Origin: JBCCZC01 sp039188505
Lineage (GTDB): Bacteria > Pseudomonadota > Gammaproteobacteria > Xanthomonadales > SZUA-38
Assembly: GCA_039188505.1 (NCBI GenBank)
Contig: JBCCZC010000097.1
Location: 1-15,446 of the forward strand
Direction of reading: 5' to 3'
Length of the DNA stretch: 15,446 nucleotides
Made by a program: the position numbers and the translations under genes. Shown here piece after piece: positions 9,341 to 14,895 of the stretch (within the stretch, counting starts at the first letter, position 1; every line of letters starts with the position of its first letter). The notes beneath the pieces are model-generated. The model saw only the letters and a list, made by a program, of their open reading frames with translations. It was not told the DNA's origin and did no database searches.

Positions 9341-10827
9341 GGCAGGTGCCTCAGAAAGGCCTCGGCGGCCAGGGCGGCCAGCCCGGACGGCACGGCGGCG
9401 TTGAAGCCGAACCAGATGTTCGCCAGTACCGCGACCCAGGTCACGGCGAGGACCATCGGCGGGGCTTCGCGCACAGCGGCCGTGTCCGCCGTCATCTCAC
9501 CGAACCAGAGCTGCTCGACGATGCGGCCGATGTAGACGACCGCGAGGAGTGAGCTCGCCACGATCAGGACGACGAGCGCCACGCCCAGCCCGCCGTGTTC
9601 CATGGCGGCGCTGATGAGGGCCCATTTGCTGATGAAACCTGCCGTGCCGGGGACGCCGATAAGGCTGAGTCCGGCGACCGCGAAGGCCGTCAGCGTCCAG
9701 GGCATCTGTCGGCCGACGCCGCCGAGATCGGACAGACGCAGCCGCGAGAACCGGAGGCCCAGGCACACGATGGCCAGGAACAGCGCGAGCTTCGCCAGCG
9801 CATGGTTGAAGAAATGGAGCACCGAGGCCGTGAACCCGGGCACCGAGATCAGGCTCGCGCCTAGGAGGATGTAGCCGATCTGGGCCACGGAGGAGAACGC
9901 GAGGATGCGCTTCAGGTTGCGCTCGAAGATCGCGGACAGCGAGCCGGCGACGATGCCGAGCACCGCGAGCGGCATCAGCAGATAGGCGAACTGGAGCTGA
10001 TGGTCCACGAGATTCTTCTGGAAGACGAAGAAATCCAGGCGCAACAGCACGTAGAGGGCGACCTTCGTGGAGCAGGCCGCGATGAAGGCCGTCACGACGT
10101 GGGGCGCGAACGTGTAGGCGTTCGGCATCCACGCGTGCATCGGGAAGATGGCCGCCTTGAGCGCCATGCCGATCGTGATGAAGCCGGCGGCAACGAAGAC
10201 CACGCTCGTATCGCCGACGTCGGCAAGACGGAGCTCCATATCGGCGATGTTCAGCGTGCCGGTCATCATGTAGACCATGCCGATGCCGATCAGGTAGAAG
10301 GTCGCGCCCACGGTGCCCGCGATCAGGTACTTGAACGTGGCCGGCAGCGCGCGGCGGTGCGGGCCGCCGGCGATGAGGATGTAGGTCGCGAGCGACGAGA
10401 TCTCCATGAACACGAAGATGTTGAAGGCATCGCCCGCGATCAGGATGCCGACCATGCCGGCGAGACCCAGCAGCCAGGCCGCCATGAACAAGGGCAGCCG
10501 GTCGACGCCGATCTGGTCCTCGAGGCTCTGGCGCCCGGCGAGCAAGGCCAGCGTCGAGGCGCCTGTCACCACCAGGAGCAGGAGGGCGCTGAGCCCGTCG
10601 ACCCGGAGTTCAATTCCCCAGGGGGCGGCCCAGCCGCCCATCATGTAGCTGATCTCCGCGCCGCCGAGGACCGCCCGGGTCAGAGCCACGGCGATGGCGA
10701 AGGTCGTGGCGCTGGTAACGAGCGCGGCGAGCCAGCTCAGGCGCCCGTCCCGAAGAAAAACGAGGATGGGCGCGGTGAGCATCGGCACCACGACCTGCAG
10801 CGCCGGCATCTGCTGGGTCAGGTCCAT
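9337..10827 (-). CDS. mrpD: Na+/H+ antiporter subunit D (MrpD-type)
   Basis: A 496-residue multi-pass protein of the MrpD/NuoN-like Proton_antipo_M family, expected to carry protons through the inner-membrane Mrp complex. The channel residues are Glu142 in V-F-M-E-I-S-S-L, Lys224 in M-A-L-K-A-A-I-F-P, His231 in M-H-A-W-M-P-N-A-Y, Lys255 in C-S-T-K-V-A-L and Lys346 in H-A-L-A-K-L-A-L-F. The M-H-A-W-M-P-N-A-Y motif and the place after mrpC agree with MrpD. Unlike the other operon genes it does not overlap its upstream neighbour: 316 bases holding an inverted-repeat element separate it from mrpC. The ribosome site is poor: GAGG is 14 bases from the ATG and CGGGC about 6 bases, both inside the element's terminal repeat. 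Its translation is therefore probably uncoupled from mrpC. Confidence 0.94.
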   Translation of the reverse strand: MDLTQQMPALQVVVPMLTAPILVFLRDGRLSWLAALVTSATTFAIAVALTRAVLGGAEISYMMGGWAAPWGIELRVDGLSALLLLVVTGASTLALLAGRQSLEDQIGVDRLPLFMAAWLLGLAGMVGILIAGDAFNIFVFMEISSLATYILIAGGPHRRALPATFKYLIAGTVGATFYLIGIGMVYMMTGTLNIADMELRLADVGDTSVVFVAAGFITIGMALKAAIFPMHAWMPNAYTFAPHVVTAFIAACSTKVALYVLLRLDFFVFQKNLVDHQLQFAYLLMPLAVLGIVAGSLSAIFERNLKRILAFSSVAQIGYILLGASLISVPGFTASVLHFFNHALAKLALFLAIVCLGLRFSRLRLSDLGGVGRQMPWTLTAFAVAGLSLIGVPGTAGFISKWALISAAMEHGGLGVALVVLIVASSLLAVVYIGRIVEQLWFGEMTADTAAVREAPPMVLAVTWVAVLANIWFGFNAAVPSGLAALAAEAFLRHLP

Positions 10828-10831
10828 GGTC

Positions 10832-11145
10832 AGCCCGCAAACCTCACCGATTGCCGGATTTTCTCGGTCGCGCTAGCGAGTGAAGCTTGATCGATCGCCC
10901 GAAGCTCGTAGCGCCGCCGCGCAGTGCGGGCGGTTTTCGCGAAGCGAAAGAAGCGCGCACGAAGAGGCGATCGCGCGTGGTTGCCACGAGTTGAGGGGGA
11001 TCGGTCGAGCTTCGCCGCCAGCGTGGGCGAGAAACCGGCAGGCCGGCAATTTGTCGTTTTCCGTGGCAACTCTTCTAAACCTCAAGCCATTGATGAAGCG
11101 ATGGTTTTTTCCAATGCAGGTCGAAATCGGCGAGATTTGCGGGCT
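10832..11145. repeat. MITE-like or dispersed palindromic repeat element between mrpC and mrpD
   Basis: The outer ends form an inverted repeat of 21 bp with 19 matches: 10832-10852 against 11125-11145, with a perfect 10-bp tip AGCCCGCAAA / TTTGCGGGCT. Inside lies a second, longer imperfect inverted repeat, starting TTGCCGG at 10851 and ending CCGGCAA at 11049. Its arms run to about 10900 and back to about 10996. A further perfect 9-bp pair, GTTGCCACG (10980-10988) / CGTGGCAAC (11062-11070), is nested in the right half. The centre is the hairpin at 10934-10950. The right half holds about 75 bases with no partner in the left half. No transposase is encoded, and short open frames inside show no protein character. 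One end supplies two bases of the mrpC stop codon. I see no clear target-site duplication, so a transposed element is inferred, not proven; a folded mRNA-processing structure is the alternative. Confidence 0.75.
10934..10950. other. Central hairpin of the mrpC-mrpD element
   Basis: TTTTCGC-GAA-GCGAAAG folds into a 6-bp perfect stem plus one G-U type pair with a 3-base loop. It lies near the symmetry centre of the larger inverted repeat. It has no T-run on either side that would make it a strong intrinsic terminator. Confidence 0.6.
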
Positions 11146-11500
11146 AGGACTCGGCTTCCGGGGCGTCGATGTCGTCGATGCGGCCGTACGCTTCCTTGAT
11201 GCGGACGACGAGCGCGAGGCCGAGGGCGAGGGTCGAGATGCCGACGACGATGGCGGTGAGGATCAGGACCTGGGGCAGCGGGTTGGAGAAGGTCGCGTCC
11301 CAGTTACCGTCGAGCACGATCGGCGCCGTGCCACCCTCGACCTTGCCCATGGAGATGAAGAGCAGAAACACCGCGGACTGGAAGATCGACAGTCCGAGCA
11401 GCTTCTTCATCAGGTTGCTGCGGGTCATGACGCCGTAGAAGCCGATCATCAGCAGCACGACGAAGACCCAGTAGTGGAACAGATCCGTCAGCGCGCTCAT
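11144..11500 (-). CDS. mrpC: Na+/H+ antiporter subunit C (MrpC, NuoK-like)
   Basis: A 118-residue protein with three membrane helices of the NuoK/MrpC family, a structural and proton-path subunit of the Mrp complex. Diagnostic stretches are V-M-T-R-S-N-L-M-K-K-L-L-G-L, and N-P-L-P-Q-V-L-I-L-T-A-I-V-V-G, the NuoK-family helix with its approach to the third transmembrane segment. The length fits the family (about 100-120). The start at 11500 has GAGGG 7 bases upstream and overlaps the mrpB stop by 4 bases. The stop codon TAG shares its last two bases with the end of the inverted-repeat element, so the original C-terminus may have been altered when the element arrived. The final residues (D-D-I-D-A-P-E-A-E-S) are an acidic tail. 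Confidence 0.95.
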   Translation of the reverse strand: MSALTDLFHYWVFVVLLMIGFYGVMTRSNLMKKLLGLSIFQSAVFLLFISMGKVEGGTAPIVLDGNWDATFSNPLPQVLILTAIVVGISTLALGLALVVRIKEAYGRIDDIDAPEAES

Positions 11501-12483
11501 GCCCGATCCCTCGCGGCGAAGGCGTGGAAGATCGCGAGCAGCACGCCGGCGACGGTGATGCCGACACCCGCCTCGATGAGGATGATCCCCATCTGCTGAG
11601 CTGTGGTCGAGTTCTCATGCAACACGCGGTACTCGAGGAAGTTGCCGCCCATGAGCATGGTCACGACCCCGACGGCGCCGTAGAGCAGGGCGCCGCCGGC
11701 GGCCATCGCTCGCAGCACCGCCGGCGGAATCACCTGGACCGACCGACGGTGACCCTCGATGAGGCCGTAGAGAATGATGGCGGCGGCGAACAGGGCGCCG
11801 GCCTGGAAGCCGCCACCGGGCGAGTATTCGCCGTGGAACTGCACGTAGAACGCGAAGATCATGATGAACGGAATTGCCCATTTGGCGATGACCCGAAGCG
11901 GCTGGTGGTGCCTGAGCCCCCGGATCGTCTGGTCGCCGCTGGATGGGCTCACCTGGCCCATGGGCGCCGTACCGCCGATCAGGAAAAGCACCCCGATCCC
12001 GGCGGTCAGCACCACGATCACCTCGCCGAGCGTGTCGTAGCCGCGGAAGCTGCCGAGGATGGCGGTGACGACGTTCGGAATCCCGATCTCCTCACGCGTG
12101 ATGCTGAAGAACTCCGGGGCGACGTGCTGGTGCACCGGCGCGTTCGGATCGCCCAGGGGTGGCTTGTCGAAGGTGGCGTAGAAGATCGCGCCAGCTAGAA
12201 CCGTACAGACGATCACCGCGACGCCAAAACGCACGTGCTCGACCCGCTCCTTGCTGGCTGTGAGCGCGAGCGCGGACAGCATGAGGACGGTCGAGATGCC
12301 GGCGCCGACTGCCGCCTCCGTCAGGGCCACGTCAGCCGCGTCGAGCAGCAGGAACGCCGCCGCCATGAGGAGGCTGAAGATGCCCATCAGCATCACGGCC
12401 GTGAACAGGCTGCGGGCGCGGATGACGGCCACCGCGGTGATCACCGTGAGGCACAGCAGGAAGATGCTCAGGATCTCGATCAT
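11497..12483 (-). CDS. mrpB: MrpB-type subunit, MbhD (DUF4040)-MbhE-MnhB fusion
   Basis: A 328-residue membrane protein joining three parts. Residues ~1-80 resemble MbhD/DUF4040, i.e. the NuoJ-like part of the MrpA C-terminus, with D-V-A-L-T-E-A-A-V-G-A-G-I-S-T (Glu56). Residues ~85-170 resemble MbhE, the end of MrpA, with G-Y-D-T-L-G-E-V-I-V-V-L-T-A-G-I-G. Residues ~195-328 are the MnhB domain with H-G-E-Y-S-P-G-G-G-F-Q-A-G-A (217-230). Standard MrpB is only about 140 residues. Here the MrpA tail, which normally follows the NuoL-like domain, is fused to MrpB while the antiporter modules are separate genes. GGAGAA lies 6 bases before the ATG, and the start overlaps the mrpG stop by 4 bases (12480-12483). 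The role is membrane scaffold and ion path between the antiporter subunits and MrpC. Confidence 0.93.
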   Translation of the reverse strand: MIEILSIFLLCLTVITAVAVIRARSLFTAVMLMGIFSLLMAAAFLLLDAADVALTEAAVGAGISTVLMLSALALTASKERVEHVRFGVAVIVCTVLAGAIFYATFDKPPLGDPNAPVHQHVAPEFFSITREEIGIPNVVTAILGSFRGYDTLGEVIVVLTAGIGVLFLIGGTAPMGQVSPSSGDQTIRGLRHHQPLRVIAKWAIPFIMIFAFYVQFHGEYSPGGGFQAGALFAAAIILYGLIEGHRRSVQVIPPAVLRAMAAGGALLYGAVGVVTMLMGGNFLEYRVLHENSTTAQQMGIILIEAGVGITVAGVLLAIFHAFAARDRA

Positions 12484-12809
12484 GACTCGTTCTCCGACTC
12501 ATCGTCGGCGAGCTTCGGTTCGAGGCCGGACAGGAGCGCGGCGTTGGCCAGCGCGTAGGCGGATACCGGATTGGTGAACAGCAGGAAGAGGGTCACCGCG
12601 ATGAGCTTGAGGGTCATCAGGCTGAAGCCGGCCTGGACCATCAACCCGCCGAGAATCAGCAGACTGCCGAGCGTGTCGGTCAGGCTTGTCGCGTGCATGC
12701 GGGTGTACAGGTCGGGCATGCGGATCGCGCCGACGCCGCCGATGAAGACGAACGCAGCGCCGCCCACGAGCATCACCCAGGAAATGACGTCGAGAAGCGG
12801 CGCCATCAT
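12480..12809 (-). CDS. mrpG: Na+/H+ antiporter subunit G (MrpG)
   Basis: A 109-residue three-helix protein of the MnhG/PhaG family. Family features are G-G-A-A-F-V-F-I-G-G-V-G-A-I-R-M-P-D-L-Y-T in two parts, followed by R-M-H-A-T-S-L-T-D-T-L-G, then a hydrophobic run and L-F-L-L-F-T-N-P-V-S-A-Y-A-L-A. The length and the R-M-P-D-L-Y / R-M-H-A-T pair are typical. The tail is acidic (D-D-E-S-E-N-E-S). GGAGGA lies 9 bases before the ATG at 12809; a second ATG follows at once, so the first Met is uncertain by one residue. It overlaps the mrpF stop by 4 bases (12806-12809). MrpG is a small structural subunit of the complex. Confidence 0.95.
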   Translation of the reverse strand: MMAPLLDVISWVMLVGGAAFVFIGGVGAIRMPDLYTRMHATSLTDTLGSLLILGGLMVQAGFSLMTLKLIAVTLFLLFTNPVSAYALANAALLSGLEPKLADDESENES

Positions 12810-13081
12810 CGCCCGTCTTCCTCCGGCCGCCGCACCTCGCGGGCGTAGAAGAACTCCAGCACCGCCAGAACGCCGATGAAATTGATCAGCGCGTAGGCGA
12901 GCGACATGTCGAGGAAATCAGGGCGGTCCATCAGAAAGGCGACGACCGCGAGGAGCAGTACCGTCTTGGTGCCCAGCATGTTCATGGCCAGCACGCGGTC
13001 GTAGACCGTCGGTCCGAGGAGGGCGCGGACCAGGGCCAGTGCCATGGTGACCGCGATGGCTGCGGCTGCGGCAATAAGCAT
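12806..13081 (-). CDS. mrpF: Na+/H+ antiporter subunit F (MrpF)
   Basis: A 91-residue three-helix protein of the MnhF/PhaF family. It shows the family's L-L-G-P-T-V-Y-D-R-V-L-A-M-N-M-L-G-T-K motif, with the conserved Asp28-Arg29 pair, and F-L-D-M-S-L-A-Y-A-L-I-N-F-I-G in the last helix. The length matches the family (about 85-95). GGGGAA lies 5 bases before the ATG. The start shares one base with the mrpE stop (TGATG at 13079-13083), so translation is probably coupled. MrpF is thought to lie next to MrpE/MrpG in the complex and to help cation passage. Confidence 0.95.
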   Translation of the reverse strand: MLIAAAAAIAVTMALALVRALLGPTVYDRVLAMNMLGTKTVLLLAVVAFLMDRPDFLDMSLAYALINFIGVLAVLEFFYAREVRRPEEDGR

Positions 13082-13557
13082 CAGCGTTCCCCGATCGCGC
13101 GGACGACGTCGGCGCCCGTCGAGGCCTCCGCGAGTTCGGCGGCGCCCCGGCGGGTGAGGCAGTGGACCTTGAAAACGCCCTCGTGGGCGTCGACGGTCAA
13201 CGTGCCCGGCGTGAGCGTCACGCTGTTCGCGATCGTTGCCTGGCCGACGAGGCCGCAGGTCGGCGACTCGATCGTCACCATGGTCGGAGAGATCGGCATC
13301 CGAGGCCTGATGATGATTCCGGCGACCTGGAAGTTGGACCGCACGATGTCCACGAGCAGCTTGCTCCAGAAACCGACCAGCCGCGGCACGAGGTCGAGGG
13401 AGAAGACGTTCTGATCGGTCAGCAGCATGCGACGCGACAGCCAGAGCGTCAGCGATACGGACAGCACGCCCAGCATCAGCAGCAGGGACTTGTAGAGACC
13501 CGACCAGACCAGCCAGGCGCCCAGCAGCGCGATCGCGAGGATGAGTATTCGAATCAT
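13081..13557 (-). CDS. mrpE: Na+/H+ antiporter subunit E (MrpE)
   Basis: A 158-residue MnhE-family subunit. It has two N-terminal membrane helices (about 3-42), then F-W-S-K-L-L-V-D-I-V-R-S-N, and a cytoplasmic domain with N-S-V-T-L-T-P-G-T-L-T-V-D, the most conserved MrpE motif. The frame is open to 13635, but the ATG at 13557 gives the family-like start MIRILILAIALLGAWLVWSG. It also forms the ATGA overlap (13554-13557) with the upstream HTH gene. There is only a weak Shine-Dalgarno sequence, so MrpE translation probably relies on ribosomes finishing the HTH gene. Confidence 0.95.
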   Translation of the reverse strand: MIRILILAIALLGAWLVWSGLYKSLLLMLGVLSVSLTLWLSRRMLLTDQNVFSLDLVPRLVGFWSKLLVDIVRSNFQVAGIIIRPRMPISPTMVTIESPTCGLVGQATIANSVTLTPGTLTVDAHEGVFKVHCLTRRGAAELAEASTGADVVRAIGER

Positions 13558-13754
13558 GACGGGGACTCGGCGTCGGGTCCGCGGTTGGCGTTCTCGTTGA
13601 GGAACGCCAGCAGATCGACCTCCGCGATTCGCCACTCCTTGCCGACCTTGATGGCGCGAAGTCGCTTCTCGTTGATCAGCGACCGCACGGTGCTTTCCTT
13701 GACCTTCAGCAGGTCGGCAGCGTCATGAACGGTGAAAAGGGGGCTACGGAGCAT
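13554..13754 (-). CDS. Small helix-turn-helix DNA-binding protein (excisionase/MerR-like family)
   Basis: A 66-residue protein made almost entirely of one winged-helix/HTH_17-type domain: F-T-V-H-D-A-A-D-L-L-K-V-K-E-S-T-V-R-S-L (residues ~7-26), then I-N-E-K-R-L-R-A-I-K-V-G-K-E-W-R-I, ending in a leucine-rich helix. This pattern (A-A-x-L-L-x-V, then L-x-A-x-K-x-G-x-x-W-R-I) is standard for 'excisionase family' DNA-binding domains, which include BldC-like regulators. No integrase, phage gene or attachment site is nearby. It is the first gene of the Mrp operon and its stop overlaps the mrpE start by 4 bases, so I infer a transcription regulator of the operon rather than a recombination factor. 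The ribosome site is weak (AGAGA about 10 bases before the ATG). Confidence 0.88.
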   Translation of the reverse strand: MLRSPLFTVHDAADLLKVKESTVRSLINEKRLRAIKVGKEWRIAEVDLLAFLNENANRGPDAESPS

Positions 13755-13784
13755 GATCTATCTGCGTCTCTTTGGAGCGTGGCG

Positions 13785-13862
13785 GAGTTTATTTGTTTTT
13801 GTTTATGAGTAGAAGTATTTAGAGGTTTTTATGTTTTTGCGTGTGTTTTTGCTGTGATAATG
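13785..13862. promoter_or_regulatory. AT-rich control region between the Mrp operon and a divergent membrane-protein gene
   Basis: This 78-base stretch is strikingly T-rich on the plus strand within a GC-rich region. It contains four GTTTTT(G/A) words starting at 13795, 13825, 13833 and 13845. On the minus strand (toward the HTH-mrp operon) these read as repeated CAAAAAC. TGTGATAAT (13853-13861) looks like an extended -10 facing the plus strand, but no -35 sits at proper distance. Such a region could be the promoter and operator of the Mrp operon; exact -10/-35 elements on the minus strand are not clear to me. Confidence 0.5.
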
Positions 13863-13918
13863 CCCTGTGGGTGACTCCTCGCGTGATGGACTCGGGACGG
13901 GACGCGGCGCGCGCGCGA

Positions 13919-13948
13919 TTGGCCGGCCCGGGGACCTTGGCGCATACT
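13919..13948 (+). promoter_or_regulatory. Possible promoter of the 13968 membrane-protein gene
   Basis: TTGGCC (13919-13924) and CATACT (13943-13948) are 18 bases apart, fair matches to the sigma70 consensus. They lie 19 bases upstream of the start codon, leaving a very short leader. Confidence 0.3.
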
Positions 13949-13967
13949 CGAGCGCGGGGATCGCGCC

Positions 13968-14627
13968 ATGGCTCGAGTGCTTTCGATTGTTCCAAGACTG
14001 CTCCTGGCCGGGCTCGGCGCGGCCCCGCTCATCGCGCTGACGATTGTTCTTCTGGCGACCTGGCAGGACCCGTCACGCTTCGGCGAACGCTGGCTCCGGG
14101 CGGCGTCGACCCTGGTGCTGCTCGAAATCCTCCTGCTCCATTCCGGCGCCTTCATGGCGACCGGTCCCATCATCCTTGACCGCCTCTGGCAGCGCCTCGG
14201 GTGGTTCCTCGGCTTCGGCGCCTTCTACGCCATGGCGATCGGGGTCTACGTCCGCTGGGTCGACAGCGCCTACGTGCTCGGCGTGGTGCTCGGCGTCGTC
14301 GCCATGCGGCTTGTCAGCCAGACGCTGCTGCGCGACCGTCGCGGCACGATCCTCGCGCTGCAGCGTTCAGCGATCGGCATCGTCGTCATGCTGGCGACCG
14401 CCCTGCTGTGCGTCATGCCGGTCCCGCCCTTCGGTGTCGACGAGGCCGCTCGCGCCGCCGCGTTCGGCGGGCGCGATGATTACATCGCCACCCATCCGCA
14501 GCGCTTCCTGCTCTGGGGCGCCGGCTACTTCCTGCTCATGGGCGTGGTGGAGGCGTTGATCGGCTGGAATCTCCTGGACTGGACCGACGAGCAGGTCGAC
14601 CAGGCGTGGCGAGATCTCGGTCGCTGA
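13968..14627 (+). CDS. Uncharacterised multi-pass membrane protein
   Basis: I do not recognise a family. The 219-residue protein begins MARVLSIVPRLLLAGLGAAP and has about six hydrophobic segments (roughly 8-30, 43-65, 77-95, 101-117, 132-150 and 180-201). It ends in a short charged helix (D-E-Q-V-D-Q-A-W-R-D-L-G-R). Visible polar residues inside or near membrane segments include Glu53, His58 and Glu195. R-D-R-R-G at 122-126 forms a basic cytoplasmic-type loop. A loop with F-G-G-R-D-D-Y-I-A-T-H-P-Q-R-F precedes the last helix. GGGGA lies about 7 bases before the ATG. The gene is divergent from the Mrp operon across the AT-rich region, so the two may share regulation; this is inferred from position only. 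Confidence 0.85.
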   Translation: MARVLSIVPRLLLAGLGAAPLIALTIVLLATWQDPSRFGERWLRAASTLVLLEILLLHSGAFMATGPIILDRLWQRLGWFLGFGAFYAMAIGVYVRWVDSAYVLGVVLGVVAMRLVSQTLLRDRRGTILALQRSAIGIVVMLATALLCVMPVPPFGVDEAARAAAFGGRDDYIATHPQRFLLWGAGYFLLMGVVEALIGWNLLDWTDEQVDQAWRDLGR

Positions 14628-14633
14628 CGGTCA

Positions 14634-14646
14634 TCCCGCGGCGGGA
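14634..14646 (+). terminator. Weak GC hairpin just after the membrane-protein gene
   Basis: TCCCG-CGG-CGGGA forms a short stem-loop 7 bases after the stop codon. No T-run follows, so terminator function is doubtful. The rest of the gap to 14895 holds only a -10-like TACACT (14864-14869) ahead of the receptor gene. Confidence 0.2.
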
Positions 14647-14895
14647 CCTTGGGCCGCCGCGACGATACGCCGGTTGCGCCGTTCGCCAGGGCCGCGCAAG
14701 CGGTCTCGAAACCGCCGCGACCATCGGCAATCAAGTCCGGCCTCTGGTACTCCCATCGCCTCGGCCCAGCGTTAGCGCGATGCCGGATGCGGTGCGATGA
14801 CCCGGCGCGGCCGCGGATGGTGAAACTAGGTGACAGCGGTCCGCGGGCGGAGGCCGGCCGGAGTACACTGGGCGCGGGTGGAAATCGTGCAGTGG

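Noticed and set aside
8243..9535. Long plus-strand open frame across the second antiporter gene
   Set aside because: Charged, repetitive shadow translation with no domain features.
10830..11069. 79-residue minus-strand frame inside the mrpC-mrpD gap
   Set aside because: It lies wholly in the inverted-repeat element and reads as arginine/alanine-rich sequence without domain features; it is best seen as a by-product of the repeat.
5903..12483. Complex I or membrane-bound hydrogenase operon
   Set aside because: The antiporter-like subunits could fit either, but no peripheral Fe-S, flavin or hydrogenase subunits are present, while MrpE, F, G and MnhB-type subunits are.
13554..13754. Mobile-element or prophage excisionase
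   Set aside because: No integrase, attachment repeats or phage genes are in the window, and the gene overlaps mrpE in operon fashion.
14696..14716. Stem with a CTCGAAA-like loop resembling a tRNA-Ser anticodon arm
   Set aside because: No acceptor stem, D-arm or GGTTCGAATCC-type T-arm can be found around it.
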